Source: Ructibacterium gallinarum | GTDB lineage: Bacteria > Bacillota > Clostridia > Monoglobales > Monoglobaceae | Assembly (NCBI RefSeq): GCF_014982785.1 | Contig: NZ_JADCKB010000010.1 | Coordinates: forward strand, 1-64,000 | Direction: 5' to 3' | Length of the DNA stretch: 64,000 bases | In this document: positions 1 to 9,038 of the stretch, piece by piece | Position numbering within the stretch: the first letter of the stretch is position 1 | How the letters are laid out: each line of letters starts with the position of its first letter | Program-made: the position numbers and the translations under genes | Notes under the pieces: generated by a model | The model's database searches: none | What the model saw: the letters and a program-made list of their open reading frames with translations, nothing else | Told to the model about the DNA's origin: nothing

Positions 1-134
1 CATTTTACTCAAAAATCGTACTGAAATCAATCAGATACAATGATTTTATCCATAAACTCATTATGAAACTTTTGAAATTGTAAGAAAAACGGAGAAAATT
101 AAAGAAAAACTAAGATTATATAGGGAGTGATTTT

Positions 135-974
135 ATGTACGGAAAAATTAAAAAAGGTTTTTTTACGATTCTTGGCGCCGCGGTAATGGGATTTTCTCTG
201 GATCTTTTTCTGGTTCCCCTACACATCGCCGCTGGAGGCGTAAGCGGCCTTGCCACTGTAATCAGTTATCTGACTGGGTTGAGCGTTGGTCTGCTGATCT
301 TGCTCATTAATATCCCCATTTTTATTGTGGGTGCGATTAATTTTAACCGCAAATTTCTGCTCTATTCCCTGCTGGGGACGCTTTCCCTTTCCATATCTAC
401 ACAAGCCTTTGCCCTCATGCCCCCGCTGATCAGCGATCTTTTTCCCGCTTCTATTTTCGGCGGCGCTGGAATGGGTTTGGGTTTAGGTTTGGTACTTTGG
501 ATCGGCGGAAGTACCGGCGGAACTGACATTTTGGCCATGGTTTTAAAGAAGCGGTTTCCAAGATTTTCTCTGGGACAATTTTTCCTGCTAATTGACGGGA
601 CAGTCATTATAACCGCAGGACTAGTGTTTGGCGGCTGGGAAATCATTTTGTATTCCTCCGCCGCATTATTTGTTTCCAGCAAGGTGATTGATGCTGTTTT
701 ATCCGGTGTGGATTACGCCAAAATGGTTTATATCATGTCCGAAAACGCGGAAAATATCGCCTCAGAAATATACAGCCGAATGAAACGGGGCGTTACTGGA
801 TTGCAATCCATATCGATGTACACTGGAAAAAACAAACGAGTTCTGCTTTGTGTTATCCGGAAAGCAGAGCTTCCCAAATTGAAACGGCTGGTGCATCAAA
901 CTGACCCTGAATCCTTTCTTATTATATCAGATGCCCGCGAGGTATTGGGCAATGGATTCAAAGGCATAATTTAG
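135..974 (+). CDS. YitT family membrane protein
   Basis: A 279-residue integral membrane protein. The N-terminal two thirds has about five hydrophobic segments and Gly-rich turns (GGVSGLA, GGSTGGTDI) typical of the YitT/DUF161 membrane domain. The last roughly 80 residues form a soluble DUF2179-type domain (MVYIMSENAENIASEI, then GVTGLQSISMYTGK). Members are common in Firmicutes as several paralogs; the transported substrate, if any, is unknown. The start is set by an AGGGAGTG ribosome binding site about 6 bases upstream. It stands alone ahead of the transketolase genes, with a 52-base gap. The family call is secure and the function is open. Confidence 0.9.
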   Translation: MYGKIKKGFFTILGAAVMGFSLDLFLVPLHIAAGGVSGLATVISYLTGLSVGLLILLINIPIFIVGAINFNRKFLLYSLLGTLSLSISTQAFALMPPLISDLFPASIFGGAGMGLGLGLVLWIGGSTGGTDILAMVLKKRFPRFSLGQFFLLIDGTVIITAGLVFGGWEIILYSSAALFVSSKVIDAVLSGVDYAKMVYIMSENAENIASEIYSRMKRGVTGLQSISMYTGKNKRVLLCVIRKAELPKLKRLVHQTDPESFLIISDAREVLGNGFKGII

Positions 975-1026
975 AAAAAATAAATCACATATATACACAT
1001 ATATTTCAAACGGAGGTAATTATTTC

Positions 1027-1878
1027 ATGAACGCTGAACAAATCTTAGACTTAAAAATTCATGCGGCTCATGTGCGGAAAATGGCTTTGGAAGCTGTTTA
1101 TAGTGCAGGGGCCGGTCATCCAGGCGGCTCTCTCTCCGCCGCGGACATTCTTACATACCTGTATTTCAGGGAAATGAATGTCAAAGCCGATGACGCCAAA
1201 AATCCAGACCGGGATCGCTTTGTCCTTTCCAAAGGACACTGTTCCCCCGCACTTTACGGTGTACTGGCAGAAGCCGGCTTTATTCCCAAGGAGGACATCA
1301 AAACTTTTCGGAGCATTGACAGCTATCTGCAAGGGCACCCGGATATGAAAGGGGTAAACGGCGTCGATATGTCCACCGGCTCTCTGGGGCAGGGCATCAG
1401 CGCCGCGTGCGGTATGGCCATTGCTGCAAAACTGGATAAAAAACCTTACCGGGTCTATGCCATGATGGGCGACGGCGAAATTGAAGAAGGTCAGGTATGG
1501 GAGGCCGCCATGTTCGCCGCCCACTACAAACTGGACAACCTTACCGCGTTTTTAGACTTTAATGGTCTGCAGATCGACGGCGATGTAACCCAGGTCATGA
1601 ACCCCACCCCCATTGATAAAAAATTTGAAGCTTTCAACTGGAACGTCATTTCCATTGACGCCCATGATTTTAACCAGATTGACGCGGCCGTACAGCAAGC
1701 AAAAGCAACTGCTGGAAAGCCAACTTTGATCCTTGCCAAAAGCATTAAAGGCAAAGGTGTATCCTTTATGGAAAATCAAGCGGGCTGGCACGGTGCGGCT
1801 CCCAACAAGGAACAATACGAACAAGGTATCCGTGAACTCGATGCTTATATTGAAAGTCTGGGAGGTGAGGCAAAATGA
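1027..1878 (+). CDS. Transketolase, N-terminal (TPP-binding) subunit
   Basis: A 283-residue N-terminal half of a split transketolase. It carries the thiamine-diphosphate region: GHPGGSLSAADILTYLY near residue 30, SKGHCSPALYG near 70 and the TPP/metal motif GDGEIEEGQVWEA near 150. Transketolase moves two-carbon ketol units between sugar phosphates in the non-oxidative pentose phosphate pathway. Many Clostridia encode it as two adjacent genes, as here. A CGGAGG site lies just upstream, and the stop overlaps the start of the C-terminal subunit gene by four bases, which implies translational coupling. Confidence 0.95.
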   Translation: MNAEQILDLKIHAAHVRKMALEAVYSAGAGHPGGSLSAADILTYLYFREMNVKADDAKNPDRDRFVLSKGHCSPALYGVLAEAGFIPKEDIKTFRSIDSYLQGHPDMKGVNGVDMSTGSLGQGISAACGMAIAAKLDKKPYRVYAMMGDGEIEEGQVWEAAMFAAHYKLDNLTAFLDFNGLQIDGDVTQVMNPTPIDKKFEAFNWNVISIDAHDFNQIDAAVQQAKATAGKPTLILAKSIKGKGVSFMENQAGWHGAAPNKEQYEQGIRELDAYIESLGGEAK

Positions 1879-2828
1879 GCTATCAAATTGGAGAAAAAAT
1901 TGCAACTCGTGAGGCATACGGAAAAGCGCTGGTGGAATTTGGATCTGATAAAAATATTGTGGTTCTGGATGCAGATCTTTCCAAATCTACCAAAACAGAG
2001 GGATTTAAAAAAGCCTATCCCGACCGCTTTATCAACATGGGAATTGCGGAAGGCAACATGATGTCCACCGCTGCGGGCATTGCCACCTGCGGAAAAACTG
2101 TTTTTGCCAGTTCCTTTGCCATGTTTGCCGCTGGCCGAGCTTTTGAACAAATCAGAAATTCCATTGGCTATCCGCACCTGAACGTAAAAATCGGCGCAAC
2201 CCATGCGGGTATTTCTGTAGGCGAAGACGGCGCAACCCATCAGTGTCTGGAGGATATTGGTATTATGCGCACCATTCCGGGTATGGTTATTTTAAACCCT
2301 GCCGATGCCACCGAATCCCGCCTTGCTGTAAAGGCTGCTATCGAGCATAACGGCCCGGTCTATCTGCGGTTTGGTCGTCTGGCTGTTCCCGTTATTTTTG
2401 ATGAAAGCTACCGTTTTGCCATCGGAAAAGGTGTTCAGCTGGCCGACGGTACTGACGTCACCCTGATTGGCACCGGATTGCTGGTTCCTGCGGTTATGGA
2501 AGCAAAGAAATTGCTTGCCGAACAGGGAATCAATGCGCGGGTCATCAATATGGCAACCATTAAGCCCATCGACAAAGACATCATTGTCAAAGCCGCCCTG
2601 GAGACCAGCGCCATTGTTACCGCTGAAGAGCATAATATCATTGGCGGACTGGGTTCTGCCGTAGCAGAAGTTCTGTGCGAAACTGTGCCTGTACCCATGC
2701 TCCGGGTAGGGACACAAGATGTATTCGGCAGAAGCGGTAAGCCCTATCCGCTGCTTGAAATGTACGGATTGGACGCAAAAACCGTTGTAGAAAAGGCAAA
2801 AGCTGCTGTTGCAATGAAGGCAAAATAG
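1875..2828 (+). CDS. Transketolase, C-terminal subunit
   Basis: A 317-residue partner of the upstream subunit, with the pyrimidine-binding and C-terminal transketolase domains. Visible landmarks are VVLDADLSKSTKT, the catalytic-glutamate region FINMGIAEGNMMSTAAG near residue 55, SFAMFAAGRAFEQIRNS and THAGISVGEDGATHQ. The C-terminal domain starts near GTDVTLIGTG. Together the two chains make the complete enzyme. The ribosome binding site GGGAGGTGAGG lies inside the end of the first gene. A strong hairpin terminator follows about 80 bases after the stop, so the two genes form a closed operon. Confidence 0.95.
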   Translation: MSYQIGEKIATREAYGKALVEFGSDKNIVVLDADLSKSTKTEGFKKAYPDRFINMGIAEGNMMSTAAGIATCGKTVFASSFAMFAAGRAFEQIRNSIGYPHLNVKIGATHAGISVGEDGATHQCLEDIGIMRTIPGMVILNPADATESRLAVKAAIEHNGPVYLRFGRLAVPVIFDESYRFAIGKGVQLADGTDVTLIGTGLLVPAVMEAKKLLAEQGINARVINMATIKPIDKDIIVKAALETSAIVTAEEHNIIGGLGSAVAEVLCETVPVPMLRVGTQDVFGRSGKPYPLLEMYGLDAKTVVEKAKAAVAMKAK

Positions 2829-2906
2829 ATGCACCGGTTTTCCCATTTCTCATCGGGTTTTGTACAGGGAAAAAGGATGATACTCGCATCTGTAAAATAA
2901 TCATCG

Positions 2907-2938
2907 AAACCGGCTTGGATTTTCCCAGCCGGTTTTTC
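2907..2938 (+). terminator. Rho-independent terminator after transketolase
   Basis: An AACCGGCT / AGCCGGTT stem with an 11-base loop is followed by a T-rich run. It ends the two-gene transketolase operon. Confidence 0.85.
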
Positions 2939-2994
2939 TGTACGCAGTGCTTCTGCTTGCAGAATGATTTATTTGGAAAAAGGAGGATAGAAAA

Positions 2995-3588
2995 ATGATT
3001 TCTGCGATCAATAACCGCCGAAGTATTCGACGATTTTTACAAACACCCATTGCAAAAGAAGATATTATGGACATCATTCAAAGCGGGACAAAAGCTCCCT
3101 CCGCCAAGAATAGACAACCCTGGAAATACATTATTGTACAAGAAAAAGCAAAAGACGAAATGATAGAAATTTTTCGCCAAGGAATTGCAAGAGAAGAAAA
3201 CAAAACCGCTCTGCTGCCGCAAAGCAAAAAGCATATTTCCGCTGCAAAATACACAGTTGATATTATCACCAAAGCCCCGGTCGTTATCTTTGCTGTAAAT
3301 ACATTGAGCAAAGACCTTTTTACGGCTCTCACACCGGAAGAACATATTTATGAAATTTGTAATATTCAGTCTGTCGCGGCCTCAATACAAAATATGCTTC
3401 TTACCGCTACAGAAAAAGGAATTGGAACGCTTTGGATATGTGATATTTATTTTGCCTATGAAGAATTATCGAAATGGCTAAACACCGAAGGTCAGCTTAT
3501 TGCCGCCATCGCATTGGGGTATCCGGATGAATTTCCAAAAGAAAGACCACGCAAAAAAATAGAGGAAATCATAGAATGGAAAAATTAG
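2995..3588 (+). CDS. Nitroreductase family protein
   Basis: A 197-residue FMN-dependent nitroreductase-fold protein. The N-terminus has the typical INNRRSIRRF followed by SGTKAPSAKNRQPWKYII, which lines the FMN site. NMLLTATEKGIGTLWICD near residue 135 and IAALGYPDEFPKERPRKK near 170 are the usual C-terminal landmarks. Such enzymes use NAD(P)H to reduce nitro groups, quinones or flavins; the substrate cannot be told from sequence. A strong AAAGGAGG site sits about 8 bases before the ATG. The gene stands alone between two terminators. Confidence 0.9.
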   Translation: MISAINNRRSIRRFLQTPIAKEDIMDIIQSGTKAPSAKNRQPWKYIIVQEKAKDEMIEIFRQGIAREENKTALLPQSKKHISAAKYTVDIITKAPVVIFAVNTLSKDLFTALTPEEHIYEICNIQSVAASIQNMLLTATEKGIGTLWICDIYFAYEELSKWLNTEGQLIAAIALGYPDEFPKERPRKKIEEIIEWKN

Positions 3589-3625
3589 CTATCCCATTTT
3601 AGCTAAAAAAATTATGTCCATAGTT

Positions 3626-3664
3626 AAACGGCATTTTCCTGCTTGTGTAGGAAAATGCCGTTTT
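3626..3664. terminator. Bidirectional terminator between convergent genes
   Basis: A long stem (AAACGGCATTTTCCT pairing with AGGAAAATGCCGTTT) has T-rich runs on both strands. It lies between the forward nitroreductase gene and the reverse AEC transporter gene and can serve both. Confidence 0.88.
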
Positions 3665-3674
3665 CCATTACACG

Positions 3675-4604
3675 TTAAAATCCAAGGACTGCTTTTGCCA
3701 GGGTCATCATCAAGGGAATGGTTATGGCCGAGATCACCGTAGTAATTACCACGGCTCCGGAAGCATACCTAAAATCGCGGTTATAAATATCCGCAAGCAT
3801 AGATACTGCGGTAGCAGTTGGGGTAACAGAGCAAATGGATGCCACCACACGCACCTGCGGTGGAAGCGGCAATACTGCCAGAATCGCAAACATGACGCAT
3901 GGAATCAGCAAAAGCTTGATGGCGCTCATTTTATAGAATGCCTTATTCCTCAAACAAGCTTTTAAATCTGTTTGGGCCAAGAAACCACCCAGCACAATCA
4001 TAGCGACCGGTGTATTTAAAGATCCAATTGAATCCACCGCTTCAAACACCGGTTCTGGAAGTTTCCATGGAGCAACAAACAGTAAAAGGCCAAACGCCAC
4101 AGCGATGGTACCCGGATTCAGTAATGCCTGCCGTATATTAAACTTTCCCTCTGGGCAAAATGTCCGAGTTCCATAGGTCCAGAAGAGAATATTCAGCAGA
4201 ATAATATTGGTAGATCCCAAAAACACCCCTTCTTCCCCCGCAAGCGCTAACATCAGGGGAATGGCCATAAATCCATTATTTGGGAAAACCACTGCCAGCC
4301 GATTTTCTGGACAGTGGGGTTCTTTTTTATTATAGAAAAACAGGGTAGCTGCGGTAATCAACACAGCATAACTTAAAACAGTAACGCCGAACATGATCAG
4401 CCACTGCAAAAACGCTTCATAGGTAAACTGCCGCTGAAATGAAGTAATCAAAATCATAGGCGTCACGATCTTCAGCAAAAGCTGCGACATATCCGCAAGC
4501 CCTTTATCGCTAATCATTCCTTTGCGGTAGATGATATATCCTACCACCACCATCAGCATCATGGCAAGAATTTGTTTATCCACAGTTAAAAAATATTCCA
4601 GCAT
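3675..4604 (-). CDS. AEC (auxin efflux carrier) family transporter
   Basis: A 309-residue membrane protein with about ten hydrophobic helices, two five-helix halves around a central polar stretch, and the family pattern VVVGYIIYRKGMISDKG near the N-terminus. It also has VVFPNNGFMAIPL and a C-terminal CSVTPTATAVSMLAD. AEC members export or import small organic anions such as malate; the substrate here is unknown. The ATG was chosen because TTGGAGGATAAC precedes it; a longer reading frame upstream has no such site. It follows rnj in the same direction, but a hairpin lies in the 76-base gap. Confidence 0.88.
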   Translation of the reverse strand: MLEYFLTVDKQILAMMLMVVVGYIIYRKGMISDKGLADMSQLLLKIVTPMILITSFQRQFTYEAFLQWLIMFGVTVLSYAVLITAATLFFYNKKEPHCPENRLAVVFPNNGFMAIPLMLALAGEEGVFLGSTNIILLNILFWTYGTRTFCPEGKFNIRQALLNPGTIAVAFGLLLFVAPWKLPEPVFEAVDSIGSLNTPVAMIVLGGFLAQTDLKACLRNKAFYKMSAIKLLLIPCVMFAILAVLPLPPQVRVVASICSVTPTATAVSMLADIYNRDFRYASGAVVITTVISAITIPLMMTLAKAVLGF

Positions 4605-4630
4605 TGTTATCCTCCAATTTTTTTCCGGAC

Positions 4631-4668
4631 AAAAGGGCACAGAATTCCAATTCTGTACCCTTTTCGTT
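4631..4668 (-). terminator. Hairpin terminator after RNase J gene
   Basis: An AAAAGGGYACAGAATT-type stem pairs across a very short loop and is followed on the reverse strand by CCCTTTTG. It sits between the rnj stop and the start of the AEC gene. The T-run is modest, so some read-through is plausible. Confidence 0.65.
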
Positions 4669-4680
4669 ATTGAAAACACA

Positions 4681-6348
4681 TTAAACTTCCATAATAATCG
4701 GAAGAATCATGGGCCGACGCTTTGTTTTACTGAACAAAAATCCGCCAACCTCATTTTTGATCCGGGTTTTCAAAGTAGACCAATCAATGGTATTCCCCCT
4801 GGTACATTGTTCCACCACACCGCAGGCCACATCTTTGACCGCATCCATTAGATCCTCTGATTCACGAACATAAACAAATCCACGAGAAATAATATCCGGC
4901 CCAGCCGCGCAACTGCAGCTTGCCCGGTCGATGGTCAGTACCACAATAATAATGCCGTCTTCTGCCAGGTGTTTCCGGTCACGCAACACTATATTGCCTA
5001 CATCGCCGACGCCCAAACCGTCAACCAACACTTTGCCTGAAGGCACCGTACCCACAATTTTAGCACTGTCTTGAGAAAGCTCTAAAACCTTTCCGATATC
5101 CATAATAAATATATTTTTCGGATCCATACCGGTCTGAAGCGCCAATTCCCGATGCTTACATAAGTGCCGATATTCGCCGTGCACCGGAATAAAATACTTC
5201 GGCCGTGCCAAAGAAATAATAATCTTCATTTCCTGCTGGCAAGCGTGTCCTGATACATGCACGTTATCCTGCCGTTCGTGAATGACTTCCGCTCCATGTT
5301 TAAGCAATTCATTTACCACATTAGAAACCGCTTTTTCGTTCCCCGGAATCGGGTTAGCCGATATAATAACCAAATCTGTAGGCTCAATATTGATTTTTTT
5401 GTGAATAGAAAATGCGATTCGCGTCAGAGCCGACATTTCCTCACCCTGGCTTCCGGTGGTGACTACCACCAGCTTATCTTTGGGGTAGCGTCCAATTTCA
5501 TCAATATCAATCAACGTGTTCTTCGGGATATTCATATACCCCAGTTCAATAGCGGCATTGAGTACATTTACCATACTTCTGCCAGATACCGCAACCTTTC
5601 TGCCGTATTTCACCGCGGCATTGATGATCTGCTGCACTCTATGTATGTTAGAGGCAAACGTAGCAACAATGATCCGCTTATCCGCTCCCCGCTCAAACAG
5701 GGAATCAAAGGTTTTTCCAATAGAGCTTTCGCTCATGGTATACCCCGGCCGGTCAGCATTGGTACTATCCGAAAACAAAGCCAAAATACCTTTTTTACCC
5801 AATTCACCAATCCGAGCTAAATCAATCATATCCCCATCAATGGGCGTAGGGTCAATCTTAAAATCGCCGGTATGCAGCAGTACGCCTGCCGGCGTGTGCA
5901 AAGCGATAGCTACAGCGTCTGCAATAGAGTGGTTGGTATGGATAAACTCGGCTTGAAACTCACCCAAACGCACGCTTTCGCCCGCTTCCAAGGTATTGAG
6001 CTTGGCAGAACGCAAAAGCCCGTGCTCTTTAAGTTTATTTTTCAGGATCCCCAAGGTGAGTCTTGTACCATACACTGGAACATTAAATTCTTTTAAAACA
6101 TACGGGATAGCCCCTATATGATCCTCATGGCCGTGAGTCAATACAATACCACGTATTTTATTTGCCACCTTGTGCAGATAAGTAATATCGGGGATCACGA
6201 TATCAACACCCAGCATATCATCATCCGGGAATGCCATGCCGCAATCGAGGATCACAACATCGTTGCCGTATTCAAATACTGTCAAATTCTTTCCTATCTC
6301 ATTAAGGCCGCCCAGAGGGATGACTCTTATTTTTTTGCTTTTTTTCAA
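4681..6348 (-). CDS. rnj: Ribonuclease J (metallo-beta-lactamase/beta-CASP)
   Basis: A 555-residue RNase J, the usual length. It combines 5'-to-3' exonuclease and endonuclease activity and replaces RNase E in Firmicutes mRNA decay and rRNA processing. Motifs: VIPLGGLNEIGKN near residue 10, the zinc motif LTHGHEDHIGAIPY near 75, HTGDFKIDPTPIDGD near 165, beta-CASP SDSTNADRPG near 195, and SGHACQQEM with HGEYRHL near 370-390. The start is assigned to TTG because an AGGAGG site lies 7 bases before it and the protein then begins LKKSKKIRVIPLGG as expected. The longer ATG frame would add 35 unrelated residues. A separate promoter and a long leader drive it. Confidence 0.95.
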   Translation of the reverse strand: MKKSKKIRVIPLGGLNEIGKNLTVFEYGNDVVILDCGMAFPDDDMLGVDIVIPDITYLHKVANKIRGIVLTHGHEDHIGAIPYVLKEFNVPVYGTRLTLGILKNKLKEHGLLRSAKLNTLEAGESVRLGEFQAEFIHTNHSIADAVAIALHTPAGVLLHTGDFKIDPTPIDGDMIDLARIGELGKKGILALFSDSTNADRPGYTMSESSIGKTFDSLFERGADKRIIVATFASNIHRVQQIINAAVKYGRKVAVSGRSMVNVLNAAIELGYMNIPKNTLIDIDEIGRYPKDKLVVVTTGSQGEEMSALTRIAFSIHKKINIEPTDLVIISANPIPGNEKAVSNVVNELLKHGAEVIHERQDNVHVSGHACQQEMKIIISLARPKYFIPVHGEYRHLCKHRELALQTGMDPKNIFIMDIGKVLELSQDSAKIVGTVPSGKVLVDGLGVGDVGNIVLRDRKHLAEDGIIIVVLTIDRASCSCAAGPDIISRGFVYVRESEDLMDAVKDVACGVVEQCTRGNTIDWSTLKTRIKNEVGGFLFSKTKRRPMILPIIMEV

Positions 6349-6606
6349 AATACTTCCTCCTATTTTCGTCTGAGTCCCCTGACTCAAAAAATTACACACC
6401 AAAAGAAAAGGGTCAAGGAGGCATGCACTCTTCCCTGTGCCGCACGCGGGCACACAAATAACGGTATGAAGGAATACACCGTGCCGAATTTCTCCTTACC
6501 TTTTCATCTTATTGAATTAGTCCGCTCATTCATTTTAACAAACTGTCCGCTCTCACCAGCCAGCCTGCGTTGGGTACTGCTAAATCCGAACAAATCATGT
6601 AGTTTT
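6349..6606 (-). ncRNA. Structured 5' leader of rnj (unassigned)
   Basis: About 250 bases lie between the rnj promoter and its TTG start. Read on the reverse strand, several helices can be drawn. A long-range stem joins 6582-6588 to 6485-6491, with an inner TACC/GGTA pair (6573-6576 with 6497-6500). A hairpin of ACGGT/ACCGT type spans 6461-6482, and a GC-rich hairpin spans 6437-6453. A perfect TGAGTC-CCCT-GACTCA hairpin at 6371-6386 lies just ahead of the ribosome binding site. GAGCGGAC occurs twice in the central loop. No known riboswitch is recognised. The upper part resembles T-box stem I, but the T-box antiterminator sequence is absent. Confidence 0.4.
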
Positions 6607-6635
6607 ATTATACACTACTTTACTTCGATATGCAA
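6607..6635 (-). promoter_or_regulatory. Sigma-A promoter of rnj
   Basis: On the reverse strand TTGCAT and TATAAT are separated by exactly 17 bases. This puts the transcript start near 6600, about 250 bases ahead of the TTG start codon. Confidence 0.75.
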
Positions 6636-6767
6636 GCCTTTTTCATAGTTTTTTCATATTTCACCGTTTCCTTTATACTAAGTATGGTCAAATTATATTT
6701 TTTTATACCCAACTCTTCCCTTTTTGAGAAAAATATAGTATACTATGCAAAAAGGAGGCGTATAGCC

Positions 6768-7439
6768 ATGGTACATATAGGAAACGAATGGGACGACATA
6801 TTAAAAGATGAATTTCAAAAACCATATTATTTGCGTCTGCGCTCCATTTTGGCACAGGAATACCGAACAAGGACAATCTATCCCGATATGTATGATATTT
6901 TTAACGCATTGCGCTATACCTCATATTCTGATGTAAAAGCAGTTATTTTAGGGCAAGATCCATACCACGGGCCGGGGCAGGCCCACGGCCTTTGTTTTTC
7001 TGTCAAGCGCGGTGTAGAACCGCCTCCGTCTTTAAAAAATATTTTTCAGGAAATACAAAACGAGCTGGGTATTGCCCCACCCGCGCACGGAGAGCTTACC
7101 TGCTGGGCAAAACAAGGCGTATTGCTGCTCAACACAGCGCTGACAGTGCGGGCTGGGCAGGCGAACAGCCATCGAGGGATTGGATGGGAAATTTTTACAG
7201 ATCAAATTATTTCTCTTCTAAACCAGCGTCAGCAACCCATGGTATTTTTGCTGTGGGGCGCCAATGCCAAACAAAAACGCGCGCTGATCACCAATCCCAG
7301 CCACCTGATTTTAAGTTGTGCGCACCCAAGCCCGCTTTCTGCTTATCACGGCTTTTTTGGCTGCGGCCACTTTAAAGCCTGCAACGATTTTCTATCTGCC
7401 CGCGGAATCACGCCCATAGATTGGTCGGTAACCCCATAA
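6768..7439 (+). CDS. ung: Uracil-DNA glycosylase
   Basis: A 223-residue family-1 uracil-DNA glycosylase that removes uracil from DNA to begin base excision repair. The water-activating motif GQDPYHGPGQAHGLCFS is near residue 65, the uracil-binding LLLNTALTVRAGQANSH near 125 and the minor-groove loop HPSPLSAYHGFFGC near 190. The ATG at the start of MVHIGNEWDD is chosen because AAAGGAGG lies 8 bases upstream. The frame remains open further upstream but has no better site. It is divergent from rnj and ends at a strong terminator. Confidence 0.95.
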   Translation: MVHIGNEWDDILKDEFQKPYYLRLRSILAQEYRTRTIYPDMYDIFNALRYTSYSDVKAVILGQDPYHGPGQAHGLCFSVKRGVEPPPSLKNIFQEIQNELGIAPPAHGELTCWAKQGVLLLNTALTVRAGQANSHRGIGWEIFTDQIISLLNQRQQPMVFLLWGANAKQKRALITNPSHLILSCAHPSPLSAYHGFFGCGHFKACNDFLSARGITPIDWSVTP

Positions 7440-7451
7440 CCTTTTTCACGA

Positions 7452-7490
7452 TAAAAACCGCACGGAAAATAAAATCCGTGCGGTTTTCTT
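7452..7490. terminator. Bidirectional terminator between ung and L,D-transpeptidase
   Basis: AAAACCGCACGGA pairs with TCCGTGCGGTTTT around a short A-rich loop, with T runs on both strands. It separates two convergent genes. Confidence 0.88.
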
Positions 7491-7516
7491 ATCCCCCGGG
7501 CTTTCTCCACCCGGAA

Positions 7517-8956
7517 TTAAAATACGACTACCGTCGTCCCCACAGGAACATGCGACGCAATCCAATCAATTTCCGCCGACGGCATTCTGACACATCCGTG
7601 AGATGCTGGAGTCCCCTGGGTTCCATCCTGCACCGTTCCATTTGGATTAAACAAAATAGAATGCATAGCAATGGCCCGTTCCAGGTTAATGTACAACACA
7701 GGTTTGACATAATAGGTGGGATTAAACCAACCGTTGCTGTATGCACAATAGGTAACCACGCCGGTAGGGGTGGGTGTTGTATTTGCTCCGGACGAGCAGG
7801 TAGACACCCGAATAAGATCCCAGCGACCTTTGGCGCCCAAAAATACGTTCACCTTCTGCCGTTCTAGATTGATCCAGATCAAATACTCACTCTGGCTCTC
7901 ATACCCTTTTGCATTGACAAAAATTTCTTTGTCTGTATCTGAAAAATCCTCATACACTGTATAGTTTTTACTGGAAATTCGGATGCTGTAATACGGAACC
8001 CAGCAAGCGCGCGCCTCTCCTGGAATCCAGATATATGCCGAGGTAAGTCCATTATGATCCATATAGATTACCTGATCTCCCGCGTTTAATCCGCCGTTGG
8101 TGGTTCCCAGCCATTTATCGCTGTATGTATAGGTCCAATTTAAAACAGTAGCTTCAATTTCCACCGGTTTGACCATCGAGAGCACCCGCTCTGCTTCCTT
8201 TTGCTCATACCAGCTGTCGTCGTAATTGTTGACCACAATTCGTTTCTCTATTCGGCGCACAACACCATTTAGATGTACCTCCAGCGCCACCGTCATTTCC
8301 GTATCGGCCATTCCCTTTTCGAAAGGTACTGATATCTGTATCGCAGTGGTTTTCCCGTTGTAAATGGGAAACTCTGAACTATAATAATCTGCTCGTGCTT
8401 CACCGTTCACAAACCATTGTGCCGATCCCAGCCGTTCTTCTGGTACACGTACCAAAACCGCTTGAATTTTTACATGCGGATTGTCAGGATTTATTTCTTC
8501 CACGCCGTCCATAAAAGCCATGGTAATGTGGTCCATAAACTCCTGATCCGAAAGCAAAGATGGATCTGTGTTTTGCTCTGGTGCAGACGTTTCATCAGGT
8601 TCTGCCGTATCATCCGGTTTAGGAATATCCTCCGGTTTTTCCGTAACATCTGGCTGGGGCATATCTTCTGGCTTTTCCGTAGCATCCGGCTTGGATATTT
8701 CCGAACTGCCAGGTATCACAAACTCAGGTTTTTCCGTCTTTTCCGGTACAGCCGTCTCTTCTGCGGGCGGCTCTGTCTGCTTGGGCACATCCGTTTCTTT
8801 GGGAGGTTCTGTCTGTTCCGGTGCTGTCACCTCTTCTGTCGGCGAATCTATTTGTCCCGGAATGGTATAATTCCCGTCCGCAAAAACCATTGGCATACTC
8901 TGCATCAGCATCAATACCGCCGTGAGTCCTATCATCCACTTGTTTTTCTTTTTCAT
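7517..8956 (-). CDS. Secreted L,D-transpeptidase (YkuD) with Pro/Glu-rich region
   Basis: A 479-residue secreted protein. A signal peptide (KKKNKWMIGLTAVLMLMQ, cleaved near VFADG) is followed by roughly 110 residues rich in Pro, Glu, Thr and Asp with repeats of the form ATEKPED, likely spanning the wall. Then comes a beta-rich middle region. The C-terminal YkuD domain ends with the catalytic SHGCVRMPSAEIDW. Such enzymes make 3-3 cross-links in peptidoglycan or attach proteins to it. The second ATG is chosen because GAGGGTGG lies close upstream and the protein then opens directly with the signal peptide. It has its own promoter. Confidence 0.88.
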   Translation of the reverse strand: MKKKNKWMIGLTAVLMLMQSMPMVFADGNYTIPGQIDSPTEEVTAPEQTEPPKETDVPKQTEPPAEETAVPEKTEKPEFVIPGSSEISKPDATEKPEDMPQPDVTEKPEDIPKPDDTAEPDETSAPEQNTDPSLLSDQEFMDHITMAFMDGVEEINPDNPHVKIQAVLVRVPEERLGSAQWFVNGEARADYYSSEFPIYNGKTTAIQISVPFEKGMADTEMTVALEVHLNGVVRRIEKRIVVNNYDDSWYEQKEAERVLSMVKPVEIEATVLNWTYTYSDKWLGTTNGGLNAGDQVIYMDHNGLTSAYIWIPGEARACWVPYYSIRISSKNYTVYEDFSDTDKEIFVNAKGYESQSEYLIWINLERQKVNVFLGAKGRWDLIRVSTCSSGANTTPTPTGVVTYCAYSNGWFNPTYYVKPVLYINLERAIAMHSILFNPNGTVQDGTQGTPASHGCVRMPSAEIDWIASHVPVGTTVVVF

Positions 8957-9038
8957 TTTTCCCACCCTCTCTGTATGCAATTTTCAGCCATATGGTTATA
9001 CACCCTGATTTTGAAATTCACTCCGCTTTTCTACTTTC

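Noticed and set aside
1-134. Possible promoter or gene end before the first gene
   Set aside because: The A/T-rich sequence has TTGAAA but no suitably spaced -10 element; nothing can be supported.
6437-6606. T-box riboswitch upstream of rnj
   Set aside because: Stem-I-like sequence is present, but no TGGNACCGCG-type antiterminator or terminator was found and rnj is not a usual T-box target. It is kept only as an unassigned leader.
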